Of a stretch of DNA of 44,133 nt, positions 16,642 to 25,132 are shown piece after piece. The position numbers and the translations under genes were made by a program. Position 1 is the stretch's first letter. The number at the start of each line of letters is the position of its first letter. The notes under the pieces are model-generated. The model was not told the DNA's origin. It did not search any database and saw only the letters and a program-made list of their open reading frames with translations. Source of the stretch: Candidatus Binataceae bacterium (GTDB taxonomy: Bacteria; Desulfobacterota; Binatia; Binatales; Binataceae); the NCBI GenBank assembly GCA_035294265.1, contig DATGLK010000069.1, forward strand, positions 1-44,133. The letters run 5' to 3'.

Positions 16642-17199
16642 ATGATAGAGGTGGTTGTGGTGGGTGGGGCGAAGCTGAACTGGCATACCGGGCTCGCGTT
16701 GAGCGCGCTGTTGGTCGCCGTAGCGACCTGCAGTTGTGCCACCCGTCACCCCGCCCCTTACTCCTACGCCACGCCAAGCGCGCGCCCGCACCTGGCCTGG
16801 CCGGTCCCAAATGGCACCTTTTCCTCGGGCTTCGGCCTGCGCCATGGAGTGATGCACGAGGGCATCGACATCGCCGCGCCCAGCGGCAGCCCGGTTGAGG
16901 CGGCCGCCGCCGGCCAGGTGATTTTCGTGGGACGCCTGCGTGGCTATGGCAAGGTCATTATCGTGGCCCATCGCGACCATTACGCTACCGTATATGCGCA
17001 CAACTCCGTCGATCTGGTCGAGCGCGGACAATGGGTGGCGCGCGGTCAGATGATTGGGCGAGTGGGACGCACCGGCCATACCACCGGTGCCAATTTGCAT
17101 TTCGAAGTGCGCCACAACAATGTGGCTACCAATCCATTGGCCTATCTCTCGCCGCCCCGAACCGAGCCCACCCGGCTCGCGCGCCGACTCGGCTTTTAG
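16642..17199 (+). CDS. NlpD-like M23 (LytM) domain envelope protein, catalytic His substituted
   Basis: A 185-residue exported protein with one hydrophobic N-terminal segment (about 17-29) ending in cysteines 30 and 32, so it may be a lipoprotein, although the lipobox is poor. The LytM domain (about 52-170) is NlpD-like: HEGIDIAAPSG, RGYGKVIIVAH, YATVYAHN, and a final PLAYLSP. Zinc ligands His72, Asp76 and His153 and the catalytic His120 are present, but the first His of the HxH motif is Asn151 (NLHFEVR). E. coli NlpD also has a replaced residue here and activates an amidase instead of cutting peptidoglycan itself, so a similar activator role is inferred. It lies between pcm and apt. The start is uncertain because several GTG codons follow ATG 16642. 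No LysM domain is present. Confidence 0.75.
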   Translation: MIEVVVVGGAKLNWHTGLALSALLVAVATCSCATRHPAPYSYATPSARPHLAWPVPNGTFSSGFGLRHGVMHEGIDIAAPSGSPVEAAAAGQVIFVGRLRGYGKVIIVAHRDHYATVYAHNSVDLVERGQWVARGQMIGRVGRTGHTTGANLHFEVRHNNVATNPLAYLSPPRTEPTRLARRLGF

Positions 17200-17265
17200 T
17201 AAGGATCGCCTTCTAGTATCTTGGCGGGACGAGTCTGCTTTGCACAAAAAGGTGAACTTGGATTT

Positions 17266-17787
17266 ATGACGAGCCAACAACTTCACAGCTTGGTACGCGA
17301 TATCCCAGACTTTCCCAAGCCCGGAATAGTTTTCAAGGACTTAACACCGCTGTGGGCCGATCCACGCGCACTGGCGGCAATCGTGGACCAGCTGGCCGAG
17401 CCCTTTTTAGGCAAGGTCGATAGCGTAGTCGGCATCGAATCGCGCGGCTTCATCATGGGAGCGCCGGTGGCCTATCGGCTGGGCGTCGGACTGGTAATCG
17501 CGCGTAAACCGGGCAAGCTGCCCTATCAGTGCATATCGCAGGAGTACCAGCTTGAATACGGCACCGACAAGCTGGAGATGCACAGCGACGGCATCATCGC
17601 CGGTCGCCGGATCCTGATCGTCGACGATCTGCTGGCCACCGGGGGAACGGCAAAAGCGGCGGTGGGCTTGGTCGAGCAACTGCACGGCGAGGTGATTGGG
17701 TGCGCCTTCGTAATCGAGTTGAACGTGCTTAAGGGGCGAGAGTTATTGGCTCCGATCCGATGCCATTCGCTGCTCCAATATGACTGA
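17266..17787 (+). CDS. apt: Adenine phosphoribosyltransferase
   Basis: A 173-residue purine-salvage enzyme that joins adenine to PRPP to form AMP. Family features: the start LVRDIPDFPKPGIVFKDLTP (residues 9-28), VVGIESRGFIMGAPVAYRLG, RKPGKLPY, and the PRPP-binding loop ILIVDDLLATGGTAKA (about 122-137). ATG 17266 gives the usual length; AAGGTG lies 13 bases upstream. It follows the NlpD-like gene by 66 bases and precedes the CDF transporter by 64 bases on the same strand. Confidence 0.95.
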   Translation: MTSQQLHSLVRDIPDFPKPGIVFKDLTPLWADPRALAAIVDQLAEPFLGKVDSVVGIESRGFIMGAPVAYRLGVGLVIARKPGKLPYQCISQEYQLEYGTDKLEMHSDGIIAGRRILIVDDLLATGGTAKAAVGLVEQLHGEVIGCAFVIELNVLKGRELLAPIRCHSLLQYD

Positions 17788-17851
17788 TCCACGAGGGTGG
17801 CCGCGACCGGCCGCGGCATGCGAGCTACCGCCCTGAAGCGGATCTAGTGCA

Positions 17852-18727
17852 GTGGACGCCAATCGCGCGGATTCTCGTCGGCTGACCATCATCTTGCTGG
17901 TGACGCTGAGTTATTTCGTCATCGAGCTGGTTGGCGCCTACTTTACCAACAGCTTGGCCTTGCTGACCGACGCGGTACATCTGCTGACCGACATCGGAGC
18001 GATCGGGCTTAGTTTGCTCACCCTGCGGATCGCTGCCCGTCCGCCCGGCGCGGGCAAGACCTTCGGCTACCTGCGCGCGGAGATCCTAGGTGCGGTAGCC
18101 AACGGCCTGTTTTTGTGGCTGCTGGTGGCTTTTCTGCTGGTCGAGGCGGTCCATCGCCTACGTGTGCCCGAGCACGCCCGGGGAGCCGGAATGATGGCGG
18201 TAGCGGCGATCGGGGTGGGGGTCAACTCGCTGGCCGCCGCCCTCAGCAATCAGCACACGGAACGCGGGCACGGCATGGCGCTGCGAGCGGTCTTCGTCCA
18301 CGTGATTTCCGACCTGATGGGTTCGCTCGGCGTATTGGCGGGCGGCGCATTGATTTACTTTCTGCATTGGCAAGCGGCCGACCCGATCGTCAGCTTGGCT
18401 ATTGGAATCCTCATCCTAGTTAATTCGTGGGGCCTTATTCGCGAAGGGGTGGACATCCTGATGGAAGCGGTCCCGGCCCACGTCGACGTCGAGGAGATTC
18501 GCCACGAACTGTTGCTGGTGGCGGGCACCAAAGAGGTCCACGACTTGCACGTATGGTGCCTGACCGCGCGCGAATTCGCCCTATCTGCGCACGCGGTGGT
18601 GATGGAGCAAGCCGATTCCGATCGTGTGCTGTCGGATATGTCGCACGTTCTGGAACGTTTCGAGATCCGTCATATGACGGTCCAGTTGGAGCGCGATAGT
18701 CGGCGCTCTCGCGAACCGCACTACTAA
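17852..18727 (+). CDS. Cation diffusion facilitator (zinc/cobalt exporter, CzcD/ZitB-like)
   Basis: A 291-residue inner-membrane H+-coupled divalent metal exporter with six hydrophobic helices and a cytosolic C-terminal domain. The transport site pattern is complete: His43 and Asp47 (HLLTD) in helix 2 and His150 and Asp154 (HVISD) in helix 5. The HxxxD pairs are typical of zinc-selective members. The C-terminal ferredoxin-like domain (about 208-283) contains VHDLHVWCLT. A His-rich loop between helices 4 and 5 is short here (NQHTERGHG). The start is GTG 17852. No metal-responsive regulator is adjacent. Confidence 0.88.
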   Translation: MDANRADSRRLTIILLVTLSYFVIELVGAYFTNSLALLTDAVHLLTDIGAIGLSLLTLRIAARPPGAGKTFGYLRAEILGAVANGLFLWLLVAFLLVEAVHRLRVPEHARGAGMMAVAAIGVGVNSLAAALSNQHTERGHGMALRAVFVHVISDLMGSLGVLAGGALIYFLHWQAADPIVSLAIGILILVNSWGLIREGVDILMEAVPAHVDVEEIRHELLLVAGTKEVHDLHVWCLTAREFALSAHAVVMEQADSDRVLSDMSHVLERFEIRHMTVQLERDSRRSREPHY

Positions 18728-19143
18728 GGACATCGTCTGCTCATGACACCTCTGCCGTCGGCGTCCTAAACCCCAGTGCTTGTGCTCGTCCCGCCATCGT
18801 GGGGATTCGTCCCTGCCCCGCTTGGCGACGCTCGCGCTGGCTTAGAATGCTTTCACAAGCCGTCGCTATCCGGTTAAGGACGTCCCCAGATTAAACCAGA
18901 GGTTCAATAAAGGCACCGACCGTTTAATTCCGGGGGGATCCCCCGCGAAGCGGGAAAGAGATTCGTCGTTTCGCTATGCAGGTGGGACGCCCACGGCTTC
19001 AACATACATACAAGGGAATCCGAACAGTCTGGCCTTGTCGGGAACCCGCTTGCGCCCTGTAACCAAACCAACCCGTCGAGCGTCTTTATCGGCAGAATGA
19101 AGACTTTGACCGGCCCGAGCACAAAGACGGGAGGACTCGATTC
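18728..19143. other. Gap with clustered palindromes, no gene
   Basis: A 416-base stretch without a convincing gene. It contains GGACGTCC (18879-18886), a 12-bp palindrome GGGGGATCCCCC (18933-18944), an overlapping hairpin CCCGC-GAA-GCGGG (18942-18954) and a hairpin GTGGG-ACG-CCCAC (18982-18994). The minus-strand frame across it (18904-19122) gives a non-coding-looking peptide. The spacing and variety of the short inverted repeats resemble REP-like or mobile-element remnants. The right end carries the ribosome site (GGGAGGA, 19129-19135) for the next gene. Confidence 0.45.
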
Positions 19144-19458
19144 ATGGCAGATGAAACGGATGGCAATCGCGATCGCGGTTCTCAGGAAGCGCGGCTACGG
19201 CGCCGACTCAAACGAATGCGTCGGCGCGTGCGCAACGAGGAGCGCTGGTGGCGAGGGGCGATGATCGCGGCGCTGGTGCTGATCGCAATCGCGATTTTCG
19301 TCTCCGGCCACCACCATAGGCGCCATTTCCCGCGCCCGCCCTTCGCGCTTTCGTTCATGGGGCCGCAGCCAGTGCCGCCATGGTACTGGCGCTCACGCCC
19401 CTGGGAAGGTCCTGGTGGCGGCGGCCGCCCGGTGCCTCCTCCGCCACCCAACGGCTAG
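19144..19458 (+). CDS. Small single-pass membrane protein, unknown function
   Basis: A 104-residue protein: a charged N-terminus with a very basic helix (RLRRRLKRMRRRVRNEERWW, about 17-36), one membrane helix (about 38-54), a histidine cluster right after it (HHHRRH) and a Pro/Gly/Trp-rich tail (PVPPWYWRSRP, then GGGGRPVPPPPP). Orientation with the basic side in the cytosol is likely. GGGAGGA eight bases upstream supports ATG 19144. No family recognised; a structural or metal-related role is speculation. Confidence 0.5.
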   Translation: MADETDGNRDRGSQEARLRRRLKRMRRRVRNEERWWRGAMIAALVLIAIAIFVSGHHHRRHFPRPPFALSFMGPQPVPPWYWRSRPWEGPGGGGRPVPPPPPNG

Positions 19459-19605
19459 GCCGTCCGTCTGCGCATAATGCGAAGTAGATTGGCAAAAGTT
19501 AGCCGAGAGAGGTAGCGGTCGAGTGCGGTATATTGGACGATTATGTTCAATATTACGTTTATTTGGAATTAAACTACTGGCACACAGATTGCTGGAGATA
19601 CACTC

Positions 19606-20091
19606 ATGATAGTTCCAGCGATATCACTCGGCCACTACCTGCGCTTAGGACGGCATATCGTCGTTTTAGGTTTGGGCTGGTTGTGGCCGGCGATTGACAG
19701 CCGGGCGGCGGTGCGCCGCACCGCCGCATTTGGTTCCCTGGCCTGTGGTCTGATCGGCGCTGATTATCTGGGAGTGCGCGGAACCTGGAGCGAACAGTTG
19801 ACCGGCAGCTTATACGCATTGGCTCTGATCCTGCCCTTCGTTAGCGGCTCGCTGTGGTTGGCCCTGGGATGGAAGATTTACAGCCTGTCTCGGCTGGCCT
19901 CATTGGGCGCGCTGGGGTTGTACATCGGTGAGCGGGCCGAGGTGGTCGGGTTTCGCTACTTTAGCGGATTGCCCCTGATGACCACGACCGAGTTGCTAAC
20001 CAGCGCGCTTATCACTGTCATGCTGCTAAACGGCGTGCGGGCAACTTTTGCCAATTGGCGTCGCCACTTCGTCCCTATCGAAAGCGCATAG
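19606..20091 (+). CDS. Four-helix membrane protein, unknown function
   Basis: A 161-residue protein with about four hydrophobic helices (around 17-30, 42-56, 68-89 and 123-141). No recognised motif. The upstream 150 bases are AT-rich for this genome (about 19530-19600), which fits a promoter. The start at ATG 19606 lies 13 bases after a GGAG. The protein is bounded by same-strand genes on both sides with gaps over 100 bases, so it is probably transcribed alone. Confidence 0.45.
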   Translation: MIVPAISLGHYLRLGRHIVVLGLGWLWPAIDSRAAVRRTAAFGSLACGLIGADYLGVRGTWSEQLTGSLYALALILPFVSGSLWLALGWKIYSLSRLASLGALGLYIGERAEVVGFRYFSGLPLMTTTELLTSALITVMLLNGVRATFANWRRHFVPIESA

Positions 20092-20214
20092 CCGCAACCC
20101 AACGCGGCGGGGGCCAGCTCCTCGCCGCGCTCCCTGGCAAAGCCGTATTTCCGCCGACGAGCAGGCTTTCTATATTATTAAGTTGATAGTAAAGCCTCTT
20201 TCGAGGAATGGGCG

Positions 20215-20868
20215 ATGCCAGCCAAGCAGCTTGCTCCCAATCGTATCTTCTTTTATGACGTCGATACCCAGCGCGATTTCCTCCTGCCCGGCGGCGCCTT
20301 ATATGTGACCGGGGCGGAGCGGATCGTGCCCGCTTTGGAACGTTTGACCCTCCTGGCCCGCCGTCTTCATATACGCCGACTCTGCTCCACCGATCGCCAC
20401 TTCGCGGGCGACGCCGAATTGAAGCGCAACGGTGGCGACTGGCCCGATCACTGCATGGACGGGACGCCGGGTCAGCTAAAAGTAGAGCAGACCGCTCCCA
20501 TCCACCCCAGCATTCTGCCTAACGAACCTATCGAGGAGGCGCGCTTCAAACAGATCCTCGAGGCCGACGGCGACTTGGTGATCGAAAAACAGGATGTCGA
20601 TTTGTTGCGCGGCAACCGCTACGCCCAGCGAACTTTGGAGTGGCTGGTGCGTCGCTACGATCAGGCCATCGTCTATGGGGTGTTCACCGAGATCTGCGTC
20701 GACCGCGCAGTGCAGGCTCTATTGCTATGCGGCCATCGCCCACTCGTGGTCAACGATGCCATCTATCCAGTCAACGCTCGCGCCGCGCAGGGCGTGCTGG
20801 CGCGTTGGCAGCAGGCTGAAATCAAGGTGCTCTCGATAGCACAACTGGAGTCGCGCCTGGCGCAATGA
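20215..20868 (+). CDS. Nicotinamidase-like cysteine hydrolase (isochorismatase superfamily)
   Basis: A 217-residue cytosolic amidohydrolase. The catalytic triad is visible: Asp17 (DTQRDF), Lys125 (EKQDVDLL) and Cys161 (TEICVDRAV). The metal-binding set of nicotinamidases is also suggested by Asp60 and His62 (STDRHF) and His79 (GGDWPDHCMDGTPG), the last a close match to the PncA-type WPxHC segment. It would convert nicotinamide to nicotinate for NAD salvage; a related cyclic amide is the alternative. An AT-rich segment (20168-20195) upstream is a likely promoter, and GAGG lies about 13 bases before ATG 20215. Confidence 0.75.
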   Translation: MPAKQLAPNRIFFYDVDTQRDFLLPGGALYVTGAERIVPALERLTLLARRLHIRRLCSTDRHFAGDAELKRNGGDWPDHCMDGTPGQLKVEQTAPIHPSILPNEPIEEARFKQILEADGDLVIEKQDVDLLRGNRYAQRTLEWLVRRYDQAIVYGVFTEICVDRAVQALLLCGHRPLVVNDAIYPVNARAAQGVLARWQQAEIKVLSIAQLESRLAQ

Positions 20869-20908
20869 TTTACCCCAGCCCCGAGGCTATGCTTTTTGGC
20901 GAAAGAGC

Positions 20909-21751
20909 TTACTGTGGATTGACCGCCTGACGCCCCAACTGCGGCCAAGCCGCCGGCGCGCTGGCGTTGGCCAGCCGCTGGTCCAGCGGCAATTTCTCAT
21001 CCCAGCGCTGGGCGATAATTCGGCGGCCGTTGAATTGCGCCGCAGCGTCCGAACATAGCCACACCGCTGGTGGGCCCATCACCGAAGGTGCGATCAGCTT
21101 GCTGCGATCGAATTCGGTGTTGTGGGTGAGCAAGTTGGTGTTGGCCGCGCCACCTGGTACCAGCACGTTGGCGGTGACTCCCGAGCCCTCCAGTTCTTGC
21201 GCCATCACTGCGATGAAAGCTTCATGCCCAGCCTTGGAAGGACCGTAAGGCGCAGTGCGCGGCCGGTACATCGTGTCCAGACTAGTGGTGACGCCGATGA
21301 TCCGACCCCAGCGTTGAGCCCGCATATGTTCGGCCACCGCCCGCGCCATCAAAAAGGGGCCAGTAAAGTTGATCGCGATCACCCGTGACCAAGCCTGCGG
21401 CGAGAGTTCCCAGAAGCGGCTCGTATGCTGGGCCAGGCCCAGCACACTAGGATTGGCGCCGGCATTATTGAACAGGATGTGCAGGCCGCCCAGGCGCTTT
21501 ATGGTGGTTTGCACGGCCTGCTCAACGGCCTCGGGATCGGTGACGTCGGCAGCCGCCGCGATGGCGCATTCGCTACCTCCCAGGGCATGCATTTCGCGCA
21601 GCCGCTCCTGCAGCCATTCCTGATTGATATCGACCATTGCCACCCGCGCGCCTGCTCCAATCAAAGCCAAGGTAATCGCCCGCCCCAGTCCAATTGGACT
21701 GCCGGCCCCGGTAACAATCGCGACCTTGCCCGCCAAGACTCCCTGCGACAT
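20909..21751 (-). CDS. Short-chain dehydrogenase/reductase (SDR)
   Basis: A 280-residue classical SDR. The N-terminal nucleotide motif is TGAGSPIGLG (14-23), Asp41 at the end of strand 2 suggests NAD preference, NNAG is at 95-98, and the catalytic set Asn128, Ser157, Tyr169 and Lys173 is complete (YGPSKAG). The C-terminal tail beyond the core is longer than usual by about 25 residues (DQRLANASAPAAWPQLG). The gene is convergent with the nicotinamidase-like gene and divergent from the permease. Substrate unknown. Confidence 0.85.
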   Translation of the reverse strand: MSQGVLAGKVAIVTGAGSPIGLGRAITLALIGAGARVAMVDINQEWLQERLREMHALGGSECAIAAAADVTDPEAVEQAVQTTIKRLGGLHILFNNAGANPSVLGLAQHTSRFWELSPQAWSRVIAINFTGPFLMARAVAEHMRAQRWGRIIGVTTSLDTMYRPRTAPYGPSKAGHEAFIAVMAQELEGSGVTANVLVPGGAANTNLLTHNTEFDRSKLIAPSVMGPPAVWLCSDAAAQFNGRRIIAQRWDEKLPLDQRLANASAPAAWPQLGRQAVNPQ

Positions 21752-21891
21752 TGCTTTTCCTCTAGTTCGTGATTCGAAATCCTATTTATTCCGCTTGCGC
21801 GCGTTTGTCGAATTGTCGGTGCCTAAGATAACGTGAATGCTCATCCAAAGGCCGCTTTAGCAAGCGAGCCTGGCAAGAAGGATCTATTTGC

Positions 21892-23331
21892 TTGGGAATT
21901 GCAACTAAATTTTGCGCTGATACGGCGCAGTTGAAGCCGGATTTGACCGCGTTCAACGCCGCGATGATCGTGGCGGGCTCGATGGTGGGTTCGGGGATAT
22001 TTATCGTTCCCGCCGAAATCGCGCGTCAGGTTGGCTCTCCCGCCCGCCTCCTGCTGGTGTGGCTGATCAGCGGTTGCATGACAGTGATGGGGGCATTGGC
22101 CTATGCAGAGTTGGCGGCGATGATGCCCCAGGCAGGCGGCCAATACGTCTATCTGCGCGAGAGTTACGGCAAGCTGGTCGCCTTCCTGTTCGGTTGGACC
22201 CTGCTTTTGGTGATTCAAACCGGCACGATCGCGGCGGTCGCGGTCGCCTTTGCTCGCTTTGCCGGGGTGCTCTTTCCCGCCGTCGCGGCCGGCGCGGTTA
22301 CGATGCATGTGGGCCTATCGCGCGAACGAGGCCTGGCGTTGGCGGTAATCGCTTTACTGACTGCCAGCAATTGGTACGGACTGAATTACGGACGACTGGT
22401 ACAAAACAGCTTCACCGCGGTCAAACTCCTGGCCTTGGCCGCCCTGGCCGCGGTTCTGCTGATGCTGCCCGATCACGCCGCCATCACCGCCAATTTCGGC
22501 CACTGGCCAAGCTTTTGGGGCGCGCAGGGATGGTCGAGGGTGGGACTGATGGGCTTTGGCGCGGCGATGGTTGGTGGCTTGTTTTCCGCCGACGCGTGGG
22601 CTTCGGTCACCTTTGTGGCCGCCGAGCTGCGCCGGCCCACCCGCGATCTGCCGCTAGCGTTGGTAGGAGGCACTCTGGCGGTAATCGTTTTGTACCTACT
22701 GGTCAATCTGGGCTACCTGGCTCAGCTTCCGATGCATGGCCACGCCAACGCTCTTTCAGTCATGGGCCAGGGTATCGCTCATGCCCAAGCCGATCGCGTG
22801 GCTGCCGCCGCGATGCGCCAAGTGTGGCCCGCGGGGGGTGGTACCGCTGTCGCGCTGCTGGTCATGATCTCCACCTTCGGTTGCGCCAACGGTCTGATCC
22901 TCACCGGCGCGCGGGTCCTGTACGCGATGGCGCGCGACGATGTGATTTGGCCGGCGATGGCGCGGCTCAACCGGGCTCAAGTGCCTGGCTTGGCTCTGCT
23001 CGCACAAGGGGCATGGGCGGGGATGCTGACCCTATCGGGCAGCTATGGCGACCTGCTGGATTATGTGATCTTTGCCCAGCTGCTCTTCTACCTGCTCACG
23101 GTGATGGCGGTCTTCAAGCTGCGGCGCGCTAGCCCCGACGTCGCGCGACCTTACCGAGTCTGGGGTTATCCCTGGCTGCCTGCATCGTACATCGGCGCGG
23201 CCGCCGTGCTGATGGCTGATTTGCTGGTAACCCGACCGCGCTTTACCTGGCCCGGGCTGCTAATCGTGCTGGCAGGAATTCCAGTTTACGCCTTGCTTGG
23301 CCTAACCGCGCAGGCGCGGGCTACGGCTTAA
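21892..23331 (+). CDS. APC-family amino acid permease
   Basis: A 479-residue, 12-helix inner-membrane transporter. The helix 1 signature GSMVGSGIFIVPAEIAR (about 29-45) and the helix 2 to 3 region (MTVMGALAYAELAAMMPQAGGQYVYLRESYG) are typical of the LAT/APC group; substrates are probably amino acids or related amines. I use TTG 21892 because AGAAGGA is eight to nine bases upstream and there is no ATG or GTG in frame. Another frame from GTG 21833 also looks protein-like up to 21934, so the true N-terminus may have been altered by a frameshift. The 3' end overlaps the convergent L,D-transpeptidase gene by 11 bases. Confidence 0.85.
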   Translation: MGIATKFCADTAQLKPDLTAFNAAMIVAGSMVGSGIFIVPAEIARQVGSPARLLLVWLISGCMTVMGALAYAELAAMMPQAGGQYVYLRESYGKLVAFLFGWTLLLVIQTGTIAAVAVAFARFAGVLFPAVAAGAVTMHVGLSRERGLALAVIALLTASNWYGLNYGRLVQNSFTAVKLLALAALAAVLLMLPDHAAITANFGHWPSFWGAQGWSRVGLMGFGAAMVGGLFSADAWASVTFVAAELRRPTRDLPLALVGGTLAVIVLYLLVNLGYLAQLPMHGHANALSVMGQGIAHAQADRVAAAAMRQVWPAGGGTAVALLVMISTFGCANGLILTGARVLYAMARDDVIWPAMARLNRAQVPGLALLAQGAWAGMLTLSGSYGDLLDYVIFAQLLFYLLTVMAVFKLRRASPDVARPYRVWGYPWLPASYIGAAAVLMADLLVTRPRFTWPGLLIVLAGIPVYALLGLTAQARATA

Positions 23332-24232
23332 TTACAACCAACGTGCCCACCGGCAGCAGGCGCTCCAGCACGTCGATGGCATCGTTGTCAATCGAGATGC
23401 AGCCCAAAGTCCAATCCAAGCCCAGTTTGTTGAAACGCGGTCGATCGGTACCATGGATTCCGATATCGTCACCCACCGGGCGGCGTCGGCCGCCGACCAC
23501 CGGCACCTCGCCTGCGCGTAGTGCCGCGCGATAGCGTTGGAGATCCAAAGCGTTGGGATAGTTGATCCGCAAAAACCATTTCCAGCGGCTGCTGCGGTAT
23601 TTGGAAATCAATTGGTAGACACCCTCAGGCGTCTTCAGGTCACCCGCCCAGCGCTTAGCCCCAGGTTCCCGGTTACGGCCGAAGACGGCAGCATAGCTGG
23701 CGAACAGGTAGCCCCGGTAATACACCCGCATCACGTGCGCCGATTTATAGGCCATTACCGACCACATCACCGGATCGCGAAAGCTTTCATCCCGGGTGCG
23801 GCTGAGCGCTTCGACGCCTGGGGTTAGGGTATGCAGCAGGCCCAGACTGGCCAGCAGAGCGGCACCCGGGGTGGCCTCTTGAGGCGCACTAGGCAAACTG
23901 GCGCTTGCCACGGTCAATGGCTTGGATGAGGCGGCGGCGCCAACTGGAATAATGAGCTGGTGGTCGATCGGCGAGAGCGTTGGCGGGAGTTTGGCTGGCG
24001 ACGAGCCCGCGGCAACAGGGGTCAGCACTAGAACGTGATCGATGGGGGATAACGGCGGGCTTGTAGTCACCGCCGCTGGCTGTGCCGAGAGCGTCGTAGC
24101 CACCGCATCGCGCGACTGCCGAGCGGCCAAGTCAGTCGGCGGATGGAGCTGAGCCTGCACCGGAAGGGCGATGCCAATGACCACGGTTGCGGCCGCACCC
24201 GTCAACCACCGCAATCCACGCTGCCTGTCCAT
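23321..24232 (-). CDS. L,D-transpeptidase (YkuD domain)
   Basis: A 303-residue exported peptidoglycan cross-linking or lipoprotein-anchoring enzyme. The signal peptide runs to about residue 27 (core 11-25, ending PVQAQ). A Pro/Ala/Ser-rich linker (28-130) includes two similar copies of LSPIDH (61-66 and 86-91), each followed by a hydrophobic run. The YkuD domain (about 160-303) has the catalytic His260 (IHGTD) and Cys278 (LGCISIDN). The GxHGT-to-LGC spacing is normal. The gene is convergent with the permease. L,D-transpeptidation would complement the D,D-carboxypeptidase at 27376, which supplies tetrapeptide-type substrates; that link is inference. Confidence 0.88.
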   Translation of the reverse strand: MDRQRGLRWLTGAAATVVIGIALPVQAQLHPPTDLAARQSRDAVATTLSAQPAAVTTSPPLSPIDHVLVLTPVAAGSSPAKLPPTLSPIDHQLIIPVGAAASSKPLTVASASLPSAPQEATPGAALLASLGLLHTLTPGVEALSRTRDESFRDPVMWSVMAYKSAHVMRVYYRGYLFASYAAVFGRNREPGAKRWAGDLKTPEGVYQLISKYRSSRWKWFLRINYPNALDLQRYRAALRAGEVPVVGGRRRPVGDDIGIHGTDRPRFNKLGLDWTLGCISIDNDAIDVLERLLPVGTLVVIKP

Positions 24233-24504
24233 CGAATTCCTTGGTCATTGTGAGGCTTTGGCCCAAGTTTGGTCAAGTCTGCGGCCGACGGTAAGTTAGG
24301 AGCAATTCCTTGCCACCGAGTTAGCTCCACGCGTTTTTCCCACCGATCTTCGCTCGGGCTCACCGCCGGCTTTATCAAGGAGTAAGATTAAATTGGCGGG
24401 AGGTAGCCGTGGCTTTATTTGCAGCCGGGATGGCCTCGATAGCCGTTGTAATTGACCCTGAGCGGTGGCGTTGGTAGCATCGGGCCGCTTAATAGCCTAA
24501 GCCG

Positions 24505-24981
24505 ATGCCGATCGAAAGGAACGAATTACGCCGCGTGATGGGGCATTTTGCCACCGGCGTGGCGGTCATCACCACCTTCTCATCGGAAGGCGTACTGCAT
24601 GGCATGACCGCCAATTCTCTAACCTCGGTATCGCTCGATCCGCCCTTATTACTGGCCTGCGTGGACAAGCGAACGGAAAGCTACCCCTGCTTCGAGAGCA
24701 GCCGCGTATTCACTGTTAACATCCTGGCCGAGGATCAGGAAGACCTTTCGCGGCGCTTTGCCACCAGCGGGACCAATAAGTTCGAAGGGGTGGCTTATCA
24801 GCGCGGGGCCAACGGCTGCCCGATTATTCACGGCGCGCTGGCCTATCTGGAGTGCAAGCTTTACGGCGCCTGTGACGGTGGCGATCACACAATTTATATA
24901 GGCCAGATCGAGCAGGCCGAAACGCGCGAAGGGCGCCCGTTGTTATTTTTTCGCGGCGGCTACCGGTCCGTGGGTGACTAA
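24505..24981 (+). CDS. Flavin reductase-like FMN-binding protein
   Basis: A 158-residue member of the flavin reductase/split-barrel family. The opening RRVMGHFATGVAVITTF (about 9-25), GMTANSLTSVSLDPPLLL (about 33-50), the NILAEDQEDLSRRFA segment (about 72-86) and the end LLFFRGGYRSV are family hallmarks. Such proteins reduce FMN with NAD(P)H for a partner monooxygenase, or bind FMN as oxidoreductases. No monooxygenase is adjacent, but the two LLM oxidoreductases at 5.6-7.5 kb could in principle be users of reduced flavin. The start ATG 24505 gives the normal length. Confidence 0.83.
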   Translation: MPIERNELRRVMGHFATGVAVITTFSSEGVLHGMTANSLTSVSLDPPLLLACVDKRTESYPCFESSRVFTVNILAEDQEDLSRRFATSGTNKFEGVAYQRGANGCPIIHGALAYLECKLYGACDGGDHTIYIGQIEQAETREGRPLLFFRGGYRSVGD

Positions 24982-25132
24982 TCCCGCATAGGCTCCGACA
25001 CGATCTCCATGGCAGGGCGATCGATTATTGGCGTAGGTTTGTGGGGATGTCCTCAAGGAAAGCTGGGCACGCCTGCCTAAAGGCGGCCTCGGATCACGTT
25101 GAGGTAAGCTCCTTTTCGATGGAGATCAAGCT

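Noticed and set aside
16268-16810. 180-codon minus-strand open frame over the end of pcm and the start of the NlpD-like gene
   Set aside because: Low-complexity Arg/Pro/Ser composition and full overlap with two well-supported genes; a GC-rich antisense shadow.
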